From Cordylochernes scorpioides (lineage: Eukaryota > Arthropoda > Arachnida > Pseudoscorpiones > Chernetidae): a DNA stretch of 64,000 nucleotides. The notes below the pieces were generated by a model. The model did not search any database and was not told where the DNA came from. It saw only the letters and a program-made list of their open reading frames with translations. The position numbers and the translations under genes were made by a program. Positions 10,167 to 23,720 of this stretch are shown piece by piece. Where the stretch lies: positions 24,411,757-24,475,756 of the forward strand of contig CP092874.1 of the NCBI GenBank assembly GCA_030710605.1. Direction: 5' to 3'. Numbering within the stretch: position 1 is the stretch's first letter; each line of letters opens with the position of its first letter.

Positions 10167-11839
10167 TATGGATTTGACACCATTTTTTTCAGAATGTTTC
10201 ATAATTAACTGCGCATTAATCTGCGCGCGCATTTATTGAACAAAGAAAAATTCTAAATATTATTTTAATCTAGTAAATAAATGCAATGGTAAGAAAGCAA
10301 ATAAACTTTGAAAAATAAAGGAAGACTAAGGAAAAGGCTTTAAAACACCCCATTGTTTACTGGTGATTAGGTAGTTAGGGCCTGAATTGTCCATTGTCAG
10401 CACCCATTTTTATGATGCATTGCAACACTTTTACATACTTTTGAAGTAGGATGCACATAAGCTAATAATGGCTGCTTTGTACCAAAGTATTGTATTTTTG
10501 GCAATAAATTTGTATTTATTATATGGTTCAGCCAAATTAATGTTTGGTATTTGATAGGCTGGAGGTCAGGACATACAAATATGGTTGAATTATTGCAAAT
10601 GTCAAATTATCGTGTGTCGAATTAACAAGGTTATACTGTATTTACAAGTGTTACTTTTATTAATCTGATGAGGGACAAATAGGTTTTTGTTAAGAGAAAT
10701 TTTGATGAGAAAGAAAGTAATACTTCTTTAATTCAACACACCAAGGGTTCAAAACTTTCAATGCATTGCTCCTGTAGAAGGGCCACCATACCCGAAAGCT
10801 TGAGCTTTATTAAACGTTTTAAAAAAGAAACACAACCTCGGAGGCTTTATTATTTTGTCCTAAATATTTCACAGAGGTTATAATATTGGAATTAAAGTCA
10901 GTTAGATATTAATCAATTTATCACAACCTTCACTGCATTTTCCTTGGACAACCAAGTGTTTTAGAAAATAATATATATATTTAGTAATATATATTTTAAT
11001 TAAAACACTATTGTGTCTACTCTTTTTATATCATATTTGTTTCTTCAGTGATGGATTAAAATTATATATTTTTGAATATAGGGAAAAAAAACACTGCAAA
11101 TACCCTTTTAATTGCAGTGAATAATTGCAATGAGAAAAAGGTGAATAAAAAATTTGGAAAATATAAGAAAAAAATTGAAAATGTATTTATAAAATCATGA
11201 TGATTTTATAAAAGAAATCCTTGTTTGCTTTTTGGGTTAGAGCCTTATTCATTATGTATACTAGATGATCAATCTTCATAAGGCTGGCAGGCAGACATGT
11301 GTCTTTCCTCTTCTGTAAGTTCTTTAAATAGCATGTTATTTTTCAAAACACCAGATTGCTTACATTGGGAGGGCTCATTTAGTCAACCAATGGTGTCTAA
11401 AATGGTGCAAGAGAAAGTGAAAATTGTGTGTGACACACAACCAGCATTTCCACAGCTGCAACACTTTTAGCTACTATATGCATTAATAAACTACGAGCGC
11501 AAAATATTGCCAAATGGGGCAGTATGGCATTTTTTTACAATAAAATTGTATTTTAACAACAATTTACTAATGTTGTTATCAAATTTTTGATGGTGTCAAA
11601 TTAATATTGGTTATTTGATAGGCTGAAGGAAAAAAATGGTTGAATTATCATTGTTGTGTCAAATTAATGAAGTTAGACTATAATTTCTCTCTCATTTTCT
11701 CTTAACAAGTTCTCTTAACGAGTTCTCTTAACAATAAAAGTAATTGGTCATTATAAAGAAACTCATCTTCTAATCCTTCTTAATTGATTTACCTTACTAG
11801 AAGAGTCTTTACCTTTAATTGGTCATTGTTTTCACTATT
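10167..11839. other. No gene seen; scattered old repeat remnants
   Basis: AT-rich. Pieces such as TTCAACACACCAAGGG and GTCAAATTATCGTGTGTCG look like old TA-target element ends. This part differs more from copy B (50976-52382) than most of the block. Confidence 0.4.
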
Positions 11840-11945
11840 ACAGTAGAACCTCTCTCACATAATTGCAGAAGCTAAATGTATCCTTTAGAGAGAAGAGTCC
11901 TTTTACTGGAGAGGTTTTTTTTTTAACAATATCAAACTGTCCTTT
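11840..11945. repeat. pogo-type MITE, partial
   Basis: Starts TACAGTAGAACCTCTCTC with CCTTTAGAGAGAAGAGTCC inside. The counterpart is 52384-52490. Confidence 0.5.
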
Positions 11946-11954
11946 GTGAATAAA

Positions 11955-12112
11955 TGATATGGTACAATTTGGATTATAGCTTAGAAGCACAAAGTAATAA
12001 CACAAAATTCAAATGAATAGTGTGTAATGCTTCAGTAACATTGTTACCAAAGCATCATACACTATTTATTTATTTGGATTTGGTGTTATTATTTTGTATT
12101 TCTAGTCTCTCT
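11955..12112. repeat. Hairpin element (copy A)
   Basis: GGTACAATTTGGATTATAG, then AGTGTGTAATGCTTCAGTAAC and its complement GTTACCAAAGCATCATACACT, closing with GGATTTGGTGTTATTA. The counterpart is 52501-52650. Confidence 0.6.
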
Positions 12113-12204
12113 GTTCTTTATTTAGATGACCAAGTTGTTTTGGATCCAAGTAAACCTTACCCAATTATTTTTATGTAAAAGAATATATGGATTAAATGAC
12201 TCAA

Positions 12205-12560
12205 TCATATCAGGGTATCAAGCCTGTACAGCTTGAGATTTTTGATAATGTCTGCTGGGGATGAGTAGAACTCATCAAAAGATATTTTACAACCATAATG
12301 ATTGGGTGAAGTAGAATGTGTTTGTCATTGAGACTGGGAACACTACTCAGTAGCAGGCCACTGTCTTAGCACCAATATGAAATGGCTGCCTCTGACATGA
12401 GGAACAGACACCATGTACAGCCGCTCCTAACATGGAGTAGAGGTATATTCATTTAAATGAATGCAATCAATGTATCATCTTAATCATGTGTGGATAGTGT
12501 GGTTGAGCTACTGAAGAAAGGGAAGGAAGAGATTCTTCTTCTTTCTTATCTCCACTCAAT
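12205..12560 (-). mobile_element. LINE-tail element, second body type (copy A)
   Basis: On the minus strand it ends with TGAGTGGAGATAAG and GAA repeats, like family 1. Its body instead carries AGTGGCCTGCTACTGAGTAG and CATGTTAGGAGCGGCTG. The counterpart is 52741-53098. It lies just downstream of SH2D4 exon 1. Confidence 0.5.
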
Positions 12561-12567
12561 CATATTA

Positions 12568-14189
<1,622 letters not shown>

Positions 14190-15240
14190 GTAGGATTATA
14201 AGTGAGCCCTTGAGAAGACAGCGTAACCCTGGGTTACCACAAATCCTTGATCCATCGCAGCACTGTGGCTTGAGGTGTTGATGGGCAGCAGCAGCGCTGA
14301 GGTGGGCTGGCTCGCTCCCATGTTGAGGAGGGGGGGGGGGGCTGCAACTTGGGGTACGCCACCGCACAGCCTTGTGGAACTGGGAGGGTTGATGCAGGTT
14401 GATGAGCAGCGCAGGGGAGGGTACGCTGCTTCTCTTCACTGGAACGTAACACGCAGGCCAAGCTCCATGGGGCTAGGAACAACTGACATGAAGTCATCCT
14501 TTGCCGAGTCAAGTGGTCGGCGGTGATGGGGCTGCAGATACAACTTCACTTGAACCTATTAACTGCCAGAGGAAGATACTCCATGCTGATGATGATGTGA
14601 CCAGCTTTCTTTTTTTTTTTTTAATATAGTCTCAGTGGGGAGTCACAAGTTAAGTGCAACTTAAGCAATCAATCTGTCAAACTTCATGTTGAGCCTAGAC
14701 TGACTTCTGGTCTTATAGGATGGGCAACTCTTGTTGTTGTTTGTGCTGTGATAACGACCAGAAGGTGGGGACAACTTACGGTACTGAACCTCCACTACAA
14801 CTTGTCAGAGCTGGTGTGATGGCTGGGGGACTTACGCTCTTGGCTTCTGGGAGCAGAGGGTGGGGGGAGGGAGTAGTGGGAAAACTTACATGTACAGACT
14901 TCCTTCAAAATGACAACAGGGCGTCTCCTCCTCCAAGCTGCTAAGAGGTTGCCCCAACTTGTCTTCTATGGTGAGGAGGGGCTGACGGGAGTCATCTACA
15001 CTTCATCTCCACAGCTCGGAGATTGAAGAGCTTCCCCGCTACCTAAACCATATGCAGCAGCAACAACCATGGTACTGTGGGTGTTGAACTCAAGGAACCA
15101 GATTCTTCTGCGGCTACACCAAAGGCTCTCCACCATCAACCACCAGCCAGTCTCCAACTCGGCTGAATCCAACAGCTGGGGACCGATGTACTTGGCTTCT
15201 CTTCATCCAGGGATCTTCAGTTTGGAGAGCCAGAAGATTC
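14190..15240 (-). other. GC-richer block, possible small exons of an unrecognised gene (copy A)
   Basis: This stretch is much richer in G and C than its surroundings and nearly unchanged in copy B. On the minus strand several short open pieces are bounded by plausible AG acceptors and GTAAG donors: 14440-14555 (listed separately), and about 14777-14843, which would read AKSVSPPAITPALTSCSGGS in one phase. Another open piece near 14200-14330 reads NMGASQPTSALLLPINTSSH, but a run of 12 G (13 in copy B) makes the frame uncertain. On the plus strand a piece at 14720-14764 would start MGNSCCCLCCDNDQK. I recognise no family, and the phases of neighbouring pieces did not all agree. Confidence 0.3.
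14440..14555 (-). CDS. Candidate internal exon, unknown gene (copy A)
   Basis: A 116-base open stretch between an acceptor (gttaatag) and a possible donor (GTTCCA|GTGAAG). In phase 0 it encodes 38 residues beginning VQVKLYLQPHHRRPLDSAKD and continuing DFMSVVPSPMELGLRVTF. The composition is ordinary protein-like rather than repeat-like, and the sequence is unchanged in copy B. No family was recognised, and no start or stop codon is assigned. Confidence 0.3.
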
Positions 15241-16278
15241 TTGAAGGAACTTTTTCCTCTTATATCTTGGGAACTGATGTTTTTATACCCATACCTGAAG
15301 TGTCTCTGCATATTACCATTTTTCTCCCTTTTATAGGTATATATCTGTATATACCTACTCTTTTTTTCCAATTTCTTATAACCTAGTGCAGAAATCGAAG
15401 CCTTCTTGGTAAAGCAATTCATACATTCTTTTAAAATTATTTTCAAATGAGAGGTTAGTAAAAAATGGGCTATTATGTAACATACAACCAAAGTTACCTG
15501 TAAACTTGTGTAATAAAACAATGGGAGGGCTATAAAAGTTAAAATACTTGGAAAAGAAAAGTTTTTTATATGTATATTTACCTTTTAAAGTCAATTGAAT
15601 TAGGAACACACCCATTTTGTGTTTGCCCTAAAGCCCACATCATTTCAGCATAATTTCTTTTCAAATCTCCTCAAATTTTCTAGATTTCTTTTCTATGAAC
15701 TTTGTATGCAATACACACAAAGAAATTGAAATTTGTGTTGAGGGGATTGGAAAAGATATTAAGATGAAATGGCATGAGCAAAAGGGAAACACAAATTAGG
15801 TGTATTTCTAATTCAATTGACTTTGGAAAGTTTATGAAAAAAAAAAAAAAAAGATTAATTTCAAATCAAAGCCGCTGTTTAAAGTGAGGGCAACTTTTGT
15901 CTGAATAATGAATGGTCTATTATTTTATAATATGCTGCATATTGACATATGCATTTAAAGTTGAGCAAGAGACTAAATAAAATGTTATTATAATTTGACA
16001 GGATAAATAGATAGATAAAGGTGACACTTTAGTAATATCACAGAACACTTAGTAATCCATCTGTTACATATCCCTATACAAAGAGGCAGTTTTCATATAG
16101 CCCCAAATTACCAATTTTTTACCAATTAGAAGAGGATACCTCTCTAAAGGACACATTGGCTTTGTAACTAAGTGATGACCTTTAGAGAGTGGTTCTATAT
16201 ATATATTTATTTGCCATCTAAAAAGCACATGTGCTCCTGGTCAGGATATGCTTTCTTTTTAATATACTTATTTATATA
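15241..16278. other. No gene seen
   Basis: AT-rich. It has an imperfect inverted repeat around a centre near 15700 (TTTGTGTTTGCCCTAAAG at 15618 and its relative near 15780-15800) and a partial family B MITE at about 16085-16200. Confidence 0.4.
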
Positions 16279-16441
16279 TACAATAGAACCTCCATTAGAG
16301 GACACCTCTCTATAAAGGACAGTTTTCATTTGCAAAATTACCATTTTTACTATTTAGTAACTCTCTGGTCAGAGGACACTTCTCCCTAAAGGACACTTTG
16401 GCTCTGCAATTAGATGTCCTTTACAGGGAGGTTCTACTGTA
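16279..16441. mobile_element. pogo-like MITE, family B (copy A)
   Basis: TACAATAGAACCTCC and GGGAGGTTCTACTGTA ends with GGACACCTCTCTATAAAGG inside. The counterpart is 56865-57027. Confidence 0.65.
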
Positions 16442-16470
16442 TGTATGTATATATATATATATGTAAATGA

Positions 16471-16782
16471 GGTCACCTATTCCATCAAAATAGACTAGGT
16501 CTAAACTAGGTGCCATCTGTTGACTGTCTCTGCAAACAAATGGACTCAGGTTGGTGAGACAAAGCCACAACACCAGCTTTGGCAAGCTAAGAAGCGCCTA
16601 CTTGGAGACCATGGCTTTGGGCTATGGCCCTCATCATTTCAAGAAGGGCTTTGATATCATGAGATCTGCATGGGATCAAATGAAAAATCAACACAATCTG
16701 CCAAAGAGGTGTTTAGCTGGTAAAGTAAGCTTGGCTATATCTATGGCTAAAATCTATTAGTCTATTTTGATGGGCTATAGGT
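16471..16782. mobile_element. Small element with about 26-bp inverted ends (copy A)
   Basis: Left end GGTCACCTATTCCATCAAAA; right end is the complement of the same motif (CTATAGGTGACC). Between them a plus-strand frame reads SFGKLRSAYLETMALGYGPH and KKGFDIMRSAWDQMKNQHNL, which looks protein-like but matches no transposase I can name. The counterpart is about 57044-57346. Superfamily not assigned. Confidence 0.5.
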
Positions 16783-17689
16783 GACCTTATTTTCTATAAA
16801 TCATTATCCTCCAGGAATTTTTTTTTTTAAATCCTTAAAATATATATAGATGGAAAATTTGCCGGGAGGAAATTGATCCATAGAAGCATAGGGCGCCTCT
16901 CCCGTCAAAACCTGACGCCATCTATAGAATCTTTAAAAGATATAGTAATAATGGATTATAGTCCCTCCCAAAACACATTCAATGAGAATTACTTAAAAAC
17001 ACATTTCCCTATAACAGGAAAAATTTGCATTTCCCAATTAATGAGAAAGGAGATAATTATAGCATAGAATATGTATGCAAATATGTTTAATTATTTTAAC
17101 TGGAAAAAATATAAGATTTCCTAAAGAATTTGTAATGATTATCTTGTCTACTTTTTTAAAAAAAACCTACTTTACACTCAAAAAAAAAAACTGAACCTAG
17201 GACTACAGAGAAAATGCACTAAACACAAAAAAAAAGTATTTTATATATTTTTAAAATTATATTTTAATATTCCTCAATTTTTACTAAAGGTATACTTTTG
17301 CAAGATCTTATACTGTGTGCTGAAAAAAAAAGCCTTTTTCAAAAAAAGTTTAAAGGGTAATTAAAAAAAAAAATTTAAAAATCTGCAAACACAATATCAA
17401 GTATGAGAAGCTCTATGGAAACAAGTCCTTAGTCCTCCTGATTTGGGTACAATTTGAATTAAAGACCAAAACACAGACAAGTATAAAATGCATAAGTCTA
17501 AATATAACAGCATTGTATCAGACAAGGTACTAAAATACAGTACATTTCAGTACCATTTAGTACTTTGGGTCAGAGCCTGGTAAACAATGCTAATTAATTA
17601 CTTAGTTAGTCTTGATAAAGCACAATTTGGGTTAGGTCTTATTTTCTTAGTTGGTCTTGTTACCTTGTTTGAAGCTAATCTCATTCTGA

Positions 17690-18395
17690 AGCAAGAGAAG
17701 CCATAACCCTATAACCCATCCAAAACAAAGCAAAGTCGTATAGGAACAGACAACTATCCTGAAGTGAAGCCATTATGTGAAGAAATAGACAATCATTCTG
17801 AATGGAAAGCCATATAGAAACAGACTGATTCAAAGTGAAGCCATTATTTGAAGAAATAGACAATCATCCTGAATGGGAAGCCATATAGAAACAGACTGAT
17901 TCAAAGTGAAGCCATTATTTGAAGAAATAGACAATCATCCTGAATGGAAAGCCATAAACAGACTGATTCAAAGTGAAGCCATTATTTGAAGAAATAGACA
18001 ATCATCCTGAATGGGAAGCCATATAGAAACACTGATTCAAAGTGAAGCCATTATGTGAAGAAATAGACAATCATCCTGAATGGGAAGCCATATAGAAACA
18101 CTAATTCAAAGTGAAGCCATTATGTGAAGAAATAGACAATCATCCTGAATGGGAAGCCATATAGAAACACACTGATTCAAAGTGAAGCCATTATTTGAAG
18201 AAATAGACAATCATCCTGAATGGGAAGCCATATAGAAACACTGATTCAAAGTGAAGCCATTATTTGAAGAAATAGACAATCATCCTGAATGGAAAGCCAT
18301 ATAGAAACACACTGATTCAAAGTGAAGCCATTATTTGAAGAAATAGACAATCATCCTGAATGGAAAGCCATATAGAAACAGACAACTCATTGAAG
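17690..18395. repeat. 71-bp minisatellite (copy A)
   Basis: About nine to ten head-to-tail units. Each carries GATTCAAAGTGAAGCCATTA, TGAAGAAATAGACAATCATC and GGGAAGCCATATAGAAACAG. Unit length is about 71 bases with variants of roughly 65-72. All units point the same way, unlike in copy B. Confidence 0.85.
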
Positions 18396-19373
18396 TGAAT
18401 AAGCCTTTGAGGAACAAACACCATCATGAATTTAAATCCTATTTAATCCTACCTACTAAAACATGAGCCTGTAACACGGCAGAGAAATTTAAGAACAGCC
18501 TAAACCAAAATGGCATTCATGTTTGATGTACCCATTTAACTGTAGAAGTACAAAGGTATGCCGCCTAAGGCCTAGTATGTATATATATTCTCAGAAATAC
18601 TTAAAAATTTGAGAAAAATATCATAAAATTATATTTGATCTGTTTTTTTTTTTAAATGCCAACTTTGAACCTGTAATAGAAGGAAGTTGCACGCTGTTAG
18701 GTGCAACAAGGCTTATCTCATTTGGAAAAAAAGGGAGCATCAAATGAAAAGAAAAAAATACAGCTAAAACTACATGATAAGATGGCACAATTTGGTATAC
18801 TAAAAATGATACGGAAGAGAGTGTTGTTAATGAAGAAAGATGTGGAAAGGGGTTGATTATAACTCACCAAAAAAAATCCACCACCATAGAGCTGAAACAG
18901 TTAAAAAAGACAACAAGAAAGGTAATAATAAATGTATCACCAACTAAAGGGAAAGACTTTTTTTTTTTAAAAGGTGAAATTCATACAAAAAAAAAAACAT
19001 CAAAGTTATAAGTAGGGCTTTCGGGTACAGCAACACTTCTTCCTAAAAATATTCTGTTATACTTAGATTTTTAAAAAATTGGTATCTTATAAATTTTTAT
19101 AGATTATTTCACAGTATAAAAAGAAACTTGCAAGAGCATACCTTCTCTCTCTCTTCACTTAAATAAAAATTTCAAAGAGAGTTTCTCTGAGAAAAACAAA
19201 AGAAAATTAATTTCTCTGCTATAAAACCAATTGTGCTCCGCGCACTATGTTATTTTCCAACTTTCTATTAACCACCACCAGGTGGACTTGAACTTGTCTG
19301 GGTAAGATGTTCTTGGTAGGCGTTGCTGGGTTGAAGAATGGTGGAGACGATTGGAGAGGGTACACAATTCACA
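18396..19373. other. No gene seen between the minisatellite and SAFB
   Basis: AT-rich with many A and T runs. No frame or RNA gene is supported. Part may belong to a longer SAFB 3' untranslated region. The copy B equivalent is about 59300-60268. Confidence 0.4.
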
Positions 19374-19379
19374 TTTATT
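19374..19379 (-). terminator. Probable polyadenylation signal of SAFB copy A
   Basis: On the minus strand this reads AATAAA, about 205 bases downstream of the SAFB stop codon. It lies in an AT-rich 3' region that contains long A and T runs. No other AATAAA was seen closer to the stop. The assignment is from motif and position only. Confidence 0.5.
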
Positions 19380-19584
19380 CTTGACACATTTTTCTTCTCC
19401 CCTTACTCTTACAGAGGTCACAATAAGAGAGGGAGAAGTATAGAAGAAAGAAAAGAAAAAAAAAAGTCAAATGATATAAAAAAAAACAAATTTTTTTTTT
19501 CCAAAAGAAATAAGGGATGAGTGCTCTCTTATACATAGCAGAAAACATGAGTAAATGAGGGGGGGGAGGGTGGAGTCCCCTGGT

Positions 19585-21843
19585 CTAGTACCGGCGTAGG
19601 TTGGATCTGTCGTAGTTGCTCCCGTAGTCGGAGGTGGTAGAGCCATGGACCATGCTGCCCATGGAGCTGCCCCCATAGAGTGGGTTGATGGGGGAGCGGT
19701 TGGAGGAGGATGGCCACTTGCTCCAGTCAGAGTTGGACTTGCCGCTGCGGGAGTCGGCCCAGCGGTGATCCGGCCAGTTACTGCTGCTTCCTCCTCCACC
19801 TATGGATGATCCCCCATAGCGGCTGTCAGTCATCCTGCGGTCTTTCCAGTCCTCAGTGCGGCCTCCGCTCATCTTGGTCCTTGTGCTTCTAGCAGTGGAG
19901 CGGTGGTCATGGACATCTCTCTTGTCCCGGCTGCTGGGATAGCTAGTTGCAGCGGCAGCAGTGCGGGATTCTGTCTTCCCGGCATATCTATCCCTGTTAT
20001 CATAGGTGCTGCCACCACCATATCTGATGTTGGTGGAGCTCTCTGCATAGCTGCCGGTGGTCTCATAGCGGGCAGCTTTCTTCCTGGAATCTCCGCCCCA
20101 GGTGCCGCTGTCTTTGGGGTAGGGGCGTTTCATGGAGGCAGATTTGAGATGCTCCCTGCGTCGTAGCTCCTCCTTCTCCCGCTCCAGAACCTCTCTCTCC
20201 ATTCTCTGCTTCTCCTTCTCGGCCTGCAGGATATCTGCCTTCTGTCTGATTAGCCTTTCCTTCTCAATCCTGAGTCTCTCTCTCTCCCGCTCCAGTCGCT
20301 CAGTCTCCTCTCTTTGCTTCCTCTCAATGAGCCTCTGGCGATATTCAATGGATCTGATACGCTCTTCCTCGCGCATCCGTCTCTCATAGTCATCTCTGCG
20401 GCCAAAGTTGCCTCCCATGTCTCTGGACTGTTGGCCATAGGGCTCATACACGGGCCGCCGGTTGTAGCCAGTGCCCTGGTAGTTCCTGGTTCCAAAGCCA
20501 CGACGGCCCCGTGGCCCTCTGGAAACAAAGCTGGATCGCTGTTGCCTATAGTTGGAGGAGGCAGTTTTTCTCTGGGCAGACTTGGCTGGCGGTCTTGAAG
20601 TAGATTTCTTTGATCCTGTTTTTTCTTCTTTTTCATCCTTCTCATCTTTCTCTTCCTTCTCATCATCATTGTCCTTAAGGAGTTCTTCGCCCTCTGTATC
20701 TTCCATTTTGATTTCATCATCATCTCTTGGTGCTTCTTTTTCTGGAGCCTTATCAGTGCTTTTTACAGGGCTTTCTGCTGCCTTGGCTGCTACCTTGACC
20801 TTAGTGGAGACTTCAGAGCTCTTGCTGTTGGAACGGGATATCTTCTTGATATTTTTGGGTTCGTTTGAGGTTCTCTCAACAGAAATAATGCAGTTGAATC
20901 CATTCAGCTTTGTCTTATGCAGATGATGGATAGCCTTAGTGGCTTCCTCCGAAGTGGACATGGTTACAAAGCCATAGCACTTGGAGGCTGAAGTGCGAGT
21001 ACTAGTGACTATCTTGGCATCAACAACCTTCCCATATTTGGAAAAAGCAGTTTTCAAATCAGCTGCCTTTGTACCAGAAGCCAAACCGCTGACCCATAAA
21101 TTTTTCCCTGTTTGTGGCTTTTTAGCTGATTTTTCATCACGAGCAATCTTTGCTGGTGTTGCTTTTTTGACAGGAGACTTAGAGTCCTCTTTCTTTTTTT
21201 TGTCATCTTCTTCTTTAACTTCGGATTCTGGTTCTTTTTCTTCAACACCATTTGTTGGCTTTTCTTGTTGTTCTTCTTTTTCTTCCTCTTCGGCTGCTGA
21301 TTCCTTTTCTTTTTCATTTTGTTCCTTATCTTGACTAGTATCTGCATCCATTTCTTCATCTTCTTCTTCCTCTTCTTTGTTTGACATACGATCTTCATTA
21401 TCTTCCTTTTCTTCTTCTTCTTCTTTTACAGATTTTTCTTCATTCTGTTGTTCATGTACGCTTGATGAATCAGCAGCTTCATTTTCATTTAAAAAATGCT
21501 CATCCTCATCTTCAACTGTAAGTTGAATACGATCTTCATTATTAACATCATTTTCAGGTTCTTCTGCTTCAGCTTCATTTCCTTCATTAATAGATTCTTC
21601 CTTTTCACCATCATCTTTTTCTACTTGCTCATCTTTTTCTTTTTTAGATTCACTCTCAAAAAGATACTCATCAGGATCATGGCCTTCTTCTTCTAATGCC
21701 TTTTTTAGTTTTTTAATAAGTGAAGATTTAACTCCACTTTTATCCAGAGACCTCTTTTCGAGTTCTATTTTTAATTCCACTACAAGTAATTCAGATAATT
21801 TCTTTTTTGAAATGTCTTGCTTTTCTGACATTTTTGTTGACAA
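19585..21843 (-). CDS. SAFB: SAFB-like SAP/RRM nuclear protein (copy A, intact)
   Basis: An uninterrupted 752-residue frame. Residues about 14-48 form a SAP domain ([17 protein letters not shown], then [11 protein letters not shown]), which binds AT-rich scaffold-attachment DNA. Residues 60-222 are strongly acidic. An RRM lies at about 247-325, with RNP2 near LWVSGL and RNP1 near KCYGFVTM. Arg/Gly patches follow ([11 protein letters not shown]), then an Arg/Glu-rich coiled coil at about 483-567 and a Gly/Ser/Arg tail ending RRY. This order is that of scaffold attachment factor B proteins, which act in the nucleus in chromatin organisation, transcription and splicing. Human SAFB is longer (about 915 residues). 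The start is the first in-frame Met; a second Met at residue 5 could also serve. Odd: no intron in the coding region, whereas vertebrate SAFB has many exons. That fits a compact invertebrate gene or an old retrocopy. Confidence 0.9.
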   Translation of the reverse strand: MSTKMSEKQDISKKKLSELLVVELKIELEKRSLDKSGVKSSLIKKLKKALEEEGHDPDEYLFESESKKEKDEQVEKDDGEKEESINEGNEAEAEEPENDVNNEDRIQLTVEDEDEHFLNENEAADSSSVHEQQNEEKSVKEEEEEKEDNEDRMSNKEEEEEDEEMDADTSQDKEQNEKEKESAAEEEEKEEQQEKPTNGVEEKEPESEVKEEDDKKKKEDSKSPVKKATPAKIARDEKSAKKPQTGKNLWVSGLASGTKAADLKTAFSKYGKVVDAKIVTSTRTSASKCYGFVTMSTSEEATKAIHHLHKTKLNGFNCIISVERTSNEPKNIKKISRSNSKSSEVSTKVKVAAKAAESPVKSTDKAPEKEAPRDDDEIKMEDTEGEELLKDNDDEKEEKDEKDEKEEKTGSKKSTSRPPAKSAQRKTASSNYRQQRSSFVSRGPRGRRGFGTRNYQGTGYNRRPVYEPYGQQSRDMGGNFGRRDDYERRMREEERIRSIEYRQRLIERKQREETERLERERERLRIEKERLIRQKADILQAEKEKQRMEREVLEREKEELRRREHLKSASMKRPYPKDSGTWGGDSRKKAARYETTGSYAESSTNIRYGGGSTYDNRDRYAGKTESRTAAAATSYPSSRDKRDVHDHRSTARSTRTKMSGGRTEDWKDRRMTDSRYGGSSIGGGGSSSNWPDHRWADSRSGKSNSDWSKWPSSSNRSPINPLYGGSSMGSMVHGSTTSDYGSNYDRSNLRRY

Positions 21844-22548
21844 TTAAAAAAATTACTTTAAGATCGAAAGAATTAAAGTTAATAATATAAAAAATATTTT
21901 CTAAAAATAAAATATAGATCGTAAATTAATTAGGAAGAAGTCTGCTATCCTGAAAGCTGGTGTTGAAAACTTATTTCGATAATGGTGTCGTACCTGATAC
22001 ACATGGTGAATAGTTAGAATCTATTAAAAAAATAACGCATTATTATATAAAATGTGCATGTAAAGTGAAATATAACATTACTTACCTTTAGGAAGTTGGG
22101 AAAATTGATAAATTATATATATTTAGGTTATTTAAAGCGAAAAAGAATATTTCACAAAAAGGTAACTTTGCGAGTGTAAAAATTTATTTTTAATTATATA
22201 ATCTGACACAGAGATTATTGTTCTATGAAATTGAAATATATTTTTGTTTTAAAATTTTTCATCGAAATTTAAAAAAAAAATAATTATTATTTATGTGGAT
22301 AAAACCCAAATATTTTTATTTCAATAATTTTATTTTTCTTCTTGAAATATTTTCTCTCCTTTACATATCTTATCCTCTAACACATTATTAAAAAGTAGTT
22401 ACCATTTATTCTATAGGTTTTTAACTTTTGATAAGACGATTTTAATTTATATTTAGACATTTTTCAATTTAATATAAATTAAAATTGTCTATATAAAAGT
22501 TAAAAACCTATATATAATTGAAACTGTAATATTTTCTATAAATTTTTA
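21844..22548. other. AT-rich 5' flank of SAFB copy A
   Basis: No reading frame or known repeat was seen. It probably holds the SAFB promoter and a noncoding exon. A short inverted repeat (a TAGGTTTTTAACTTTT arm near 22416-22432 and its complement near 22495-22512) could form a hairpin. The same sequence lies at 62740-63441 in copy B. Confidence 0.4.
22081..22086 (-). promoter_or_regulatory. Possible splice donor of a SAFB 5' untranslated exon
   Basis: On the minus strand the sequence reads AAAG|GTAAGTAA, a strong consensus donor, about 240 bases upstream of the SAFB start codon. It would let a noncoding first exon be spliced to the coding exon. The same site is kept in copy B near 62977-62982. 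No acceptor was fixed with confidence. Confidence 0.35.
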
Positions 22549-23254
22549 CTAGCGGATGTACCCGGCTTCGCCCGGGTTTTACCCGAGTAAAAGTTTGTCT
22601 AACGAACATTTGTTAAAACAATTCTCTATAAACTAATAAAAAATAGATACATTTTGATAATTTGAAACTCGTAAATTTGAATCTCTCGATAAAGTGACAA
22701 TTTTTTGCCGGTCCCTTGAAAAATACTCGATAAGTTGAATAAAATCAATATTAATTGGTTCCCTCGGTAATTGGAAGTTAAAGGAATAGTATCTTACCTT
22801 GGAATTGTATCATTATTCTTGTCTCAAATAAATTACCATGTCATCCTGAATTTTGTCTTTCCTAATTTTCTGCATTACAAAATCATCGTTTTATCTAGTG
22901 AATATTTTTTCCCGGTCCCTTGAAAAATACTCTATAACTAACTTTGACTTGTGCGAAAATAATAGGTAGAAAATCTTACTTTTGATAAATATTCTTTAAG
23001 ATAATAAACTTAGTGATAATAAAACTTATAGATAAAAAAAACTTGTTATCATCGTCGCAAAGGGGGCGCTGCTTGCGAGTTAAATATAAAAATCTGCAAA
23101 TAACTTTAAGGATATTCAAGATATTCAAGAAATAATTTTTCAGAAACCTTCCCAGTACTATACTAAATAACTTCCCAAATTTTAATGGCGTTCCAATGAG
23201 TGGTTTGGTCAGGCATAAAGAACACACACACACATACATTCATTTTTATATATA
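22549..23254 (-). mobile_element. Helitron-like element upstream of SAFB (copy A)
   Basis: On the minus strand it ends GGCGAAGCCGGGTACATCCG-CTAG before T, and its 5' side carries ATATATATAAAAATGAATG, matching the start of the element at 24129. The very first bases are replaced by the 334-bp unit that begins at 23255. In copy B it occupies 63442 to beyond the window end. Confidence 0.65.
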
Positions 23255-23386
23255 TCTACTTATATAATTGCCTTATTCTGTCTGTGTGAAGTTCAATGTC
23301 TGAAGTTCATGGATAGATTTTGGTCAGAGTCATCAGAGTCATCAATTCTGTGATCGTTTTAAAAAATTAAAATAATAAAAAAAAGA

Positions 23387-23458
23387 TGCAGAAACCCAGG
23401 ATCAACCAGGGACCTTTAGATCTTCAGTCTAACGCTCTCCCAACTGAGCTATTTCGGC
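23387..23458 (-). tRNA. tRNA-Phe(GAA)-like, unit 1
   Basis: The minus strand folds as a cloverleaf: acceptor GCCGAAA, D arm GCTC...GAGC, anticodon arm TTAGA-CTGAAGA-TCTAA (anticodon GAA), T stem CCTGG. The acceptor 3' strand has a mismatch (CTGC for CGGC), and the T loop lacks one base of the usual seven. It is likely a tRNA-derived pseudogene inside a repeat. Confidence 0.5.
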
Positions 23459-23720
23459 TTATTTTATTCATTTCTATAGAAGCTCTAATCTTTATAATTA
23501 TGTATATTTTCAAAAAGTCAATTCACACCTCTTCGCTGGAGACCATGAGAATACTGACTAATTCATTATGCTAACATAATCATCATCATCTACTTATATA
23601 ATTGCCTTATTCTGTCTGTGTGAAGTTCAATGTCTGAAGTTCATGGATAGATTTTGGTCAGAGTCATCAGAGTCATCAATTCTGTGATCGTTTAAAAAAA
23701 ATTAAAATATTAAAAAAAGA

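Noticed and set aside
15114-15521. 135-codon frame on the minus strand
   Set aside because: Most of it lies in AT-rich sequence with a Lys/Ile/Tyr-rich translation. It overlaps the GC-rich block only at one end, and no family was recognised.
17690-18395. CRISPR-like array
   Set aside because: The 71-bp units are contiguous repeats without unique spacers, in an animal genome.
20132-21334. Serine/phenylalanine-rich frames opposite SAFB and Lys/Met-rich frames on its own strand
   Set aside because: They are shadows of the strongly biased Glu/Lys/Arg codons of SAFB. The same shadows recur over copy B.
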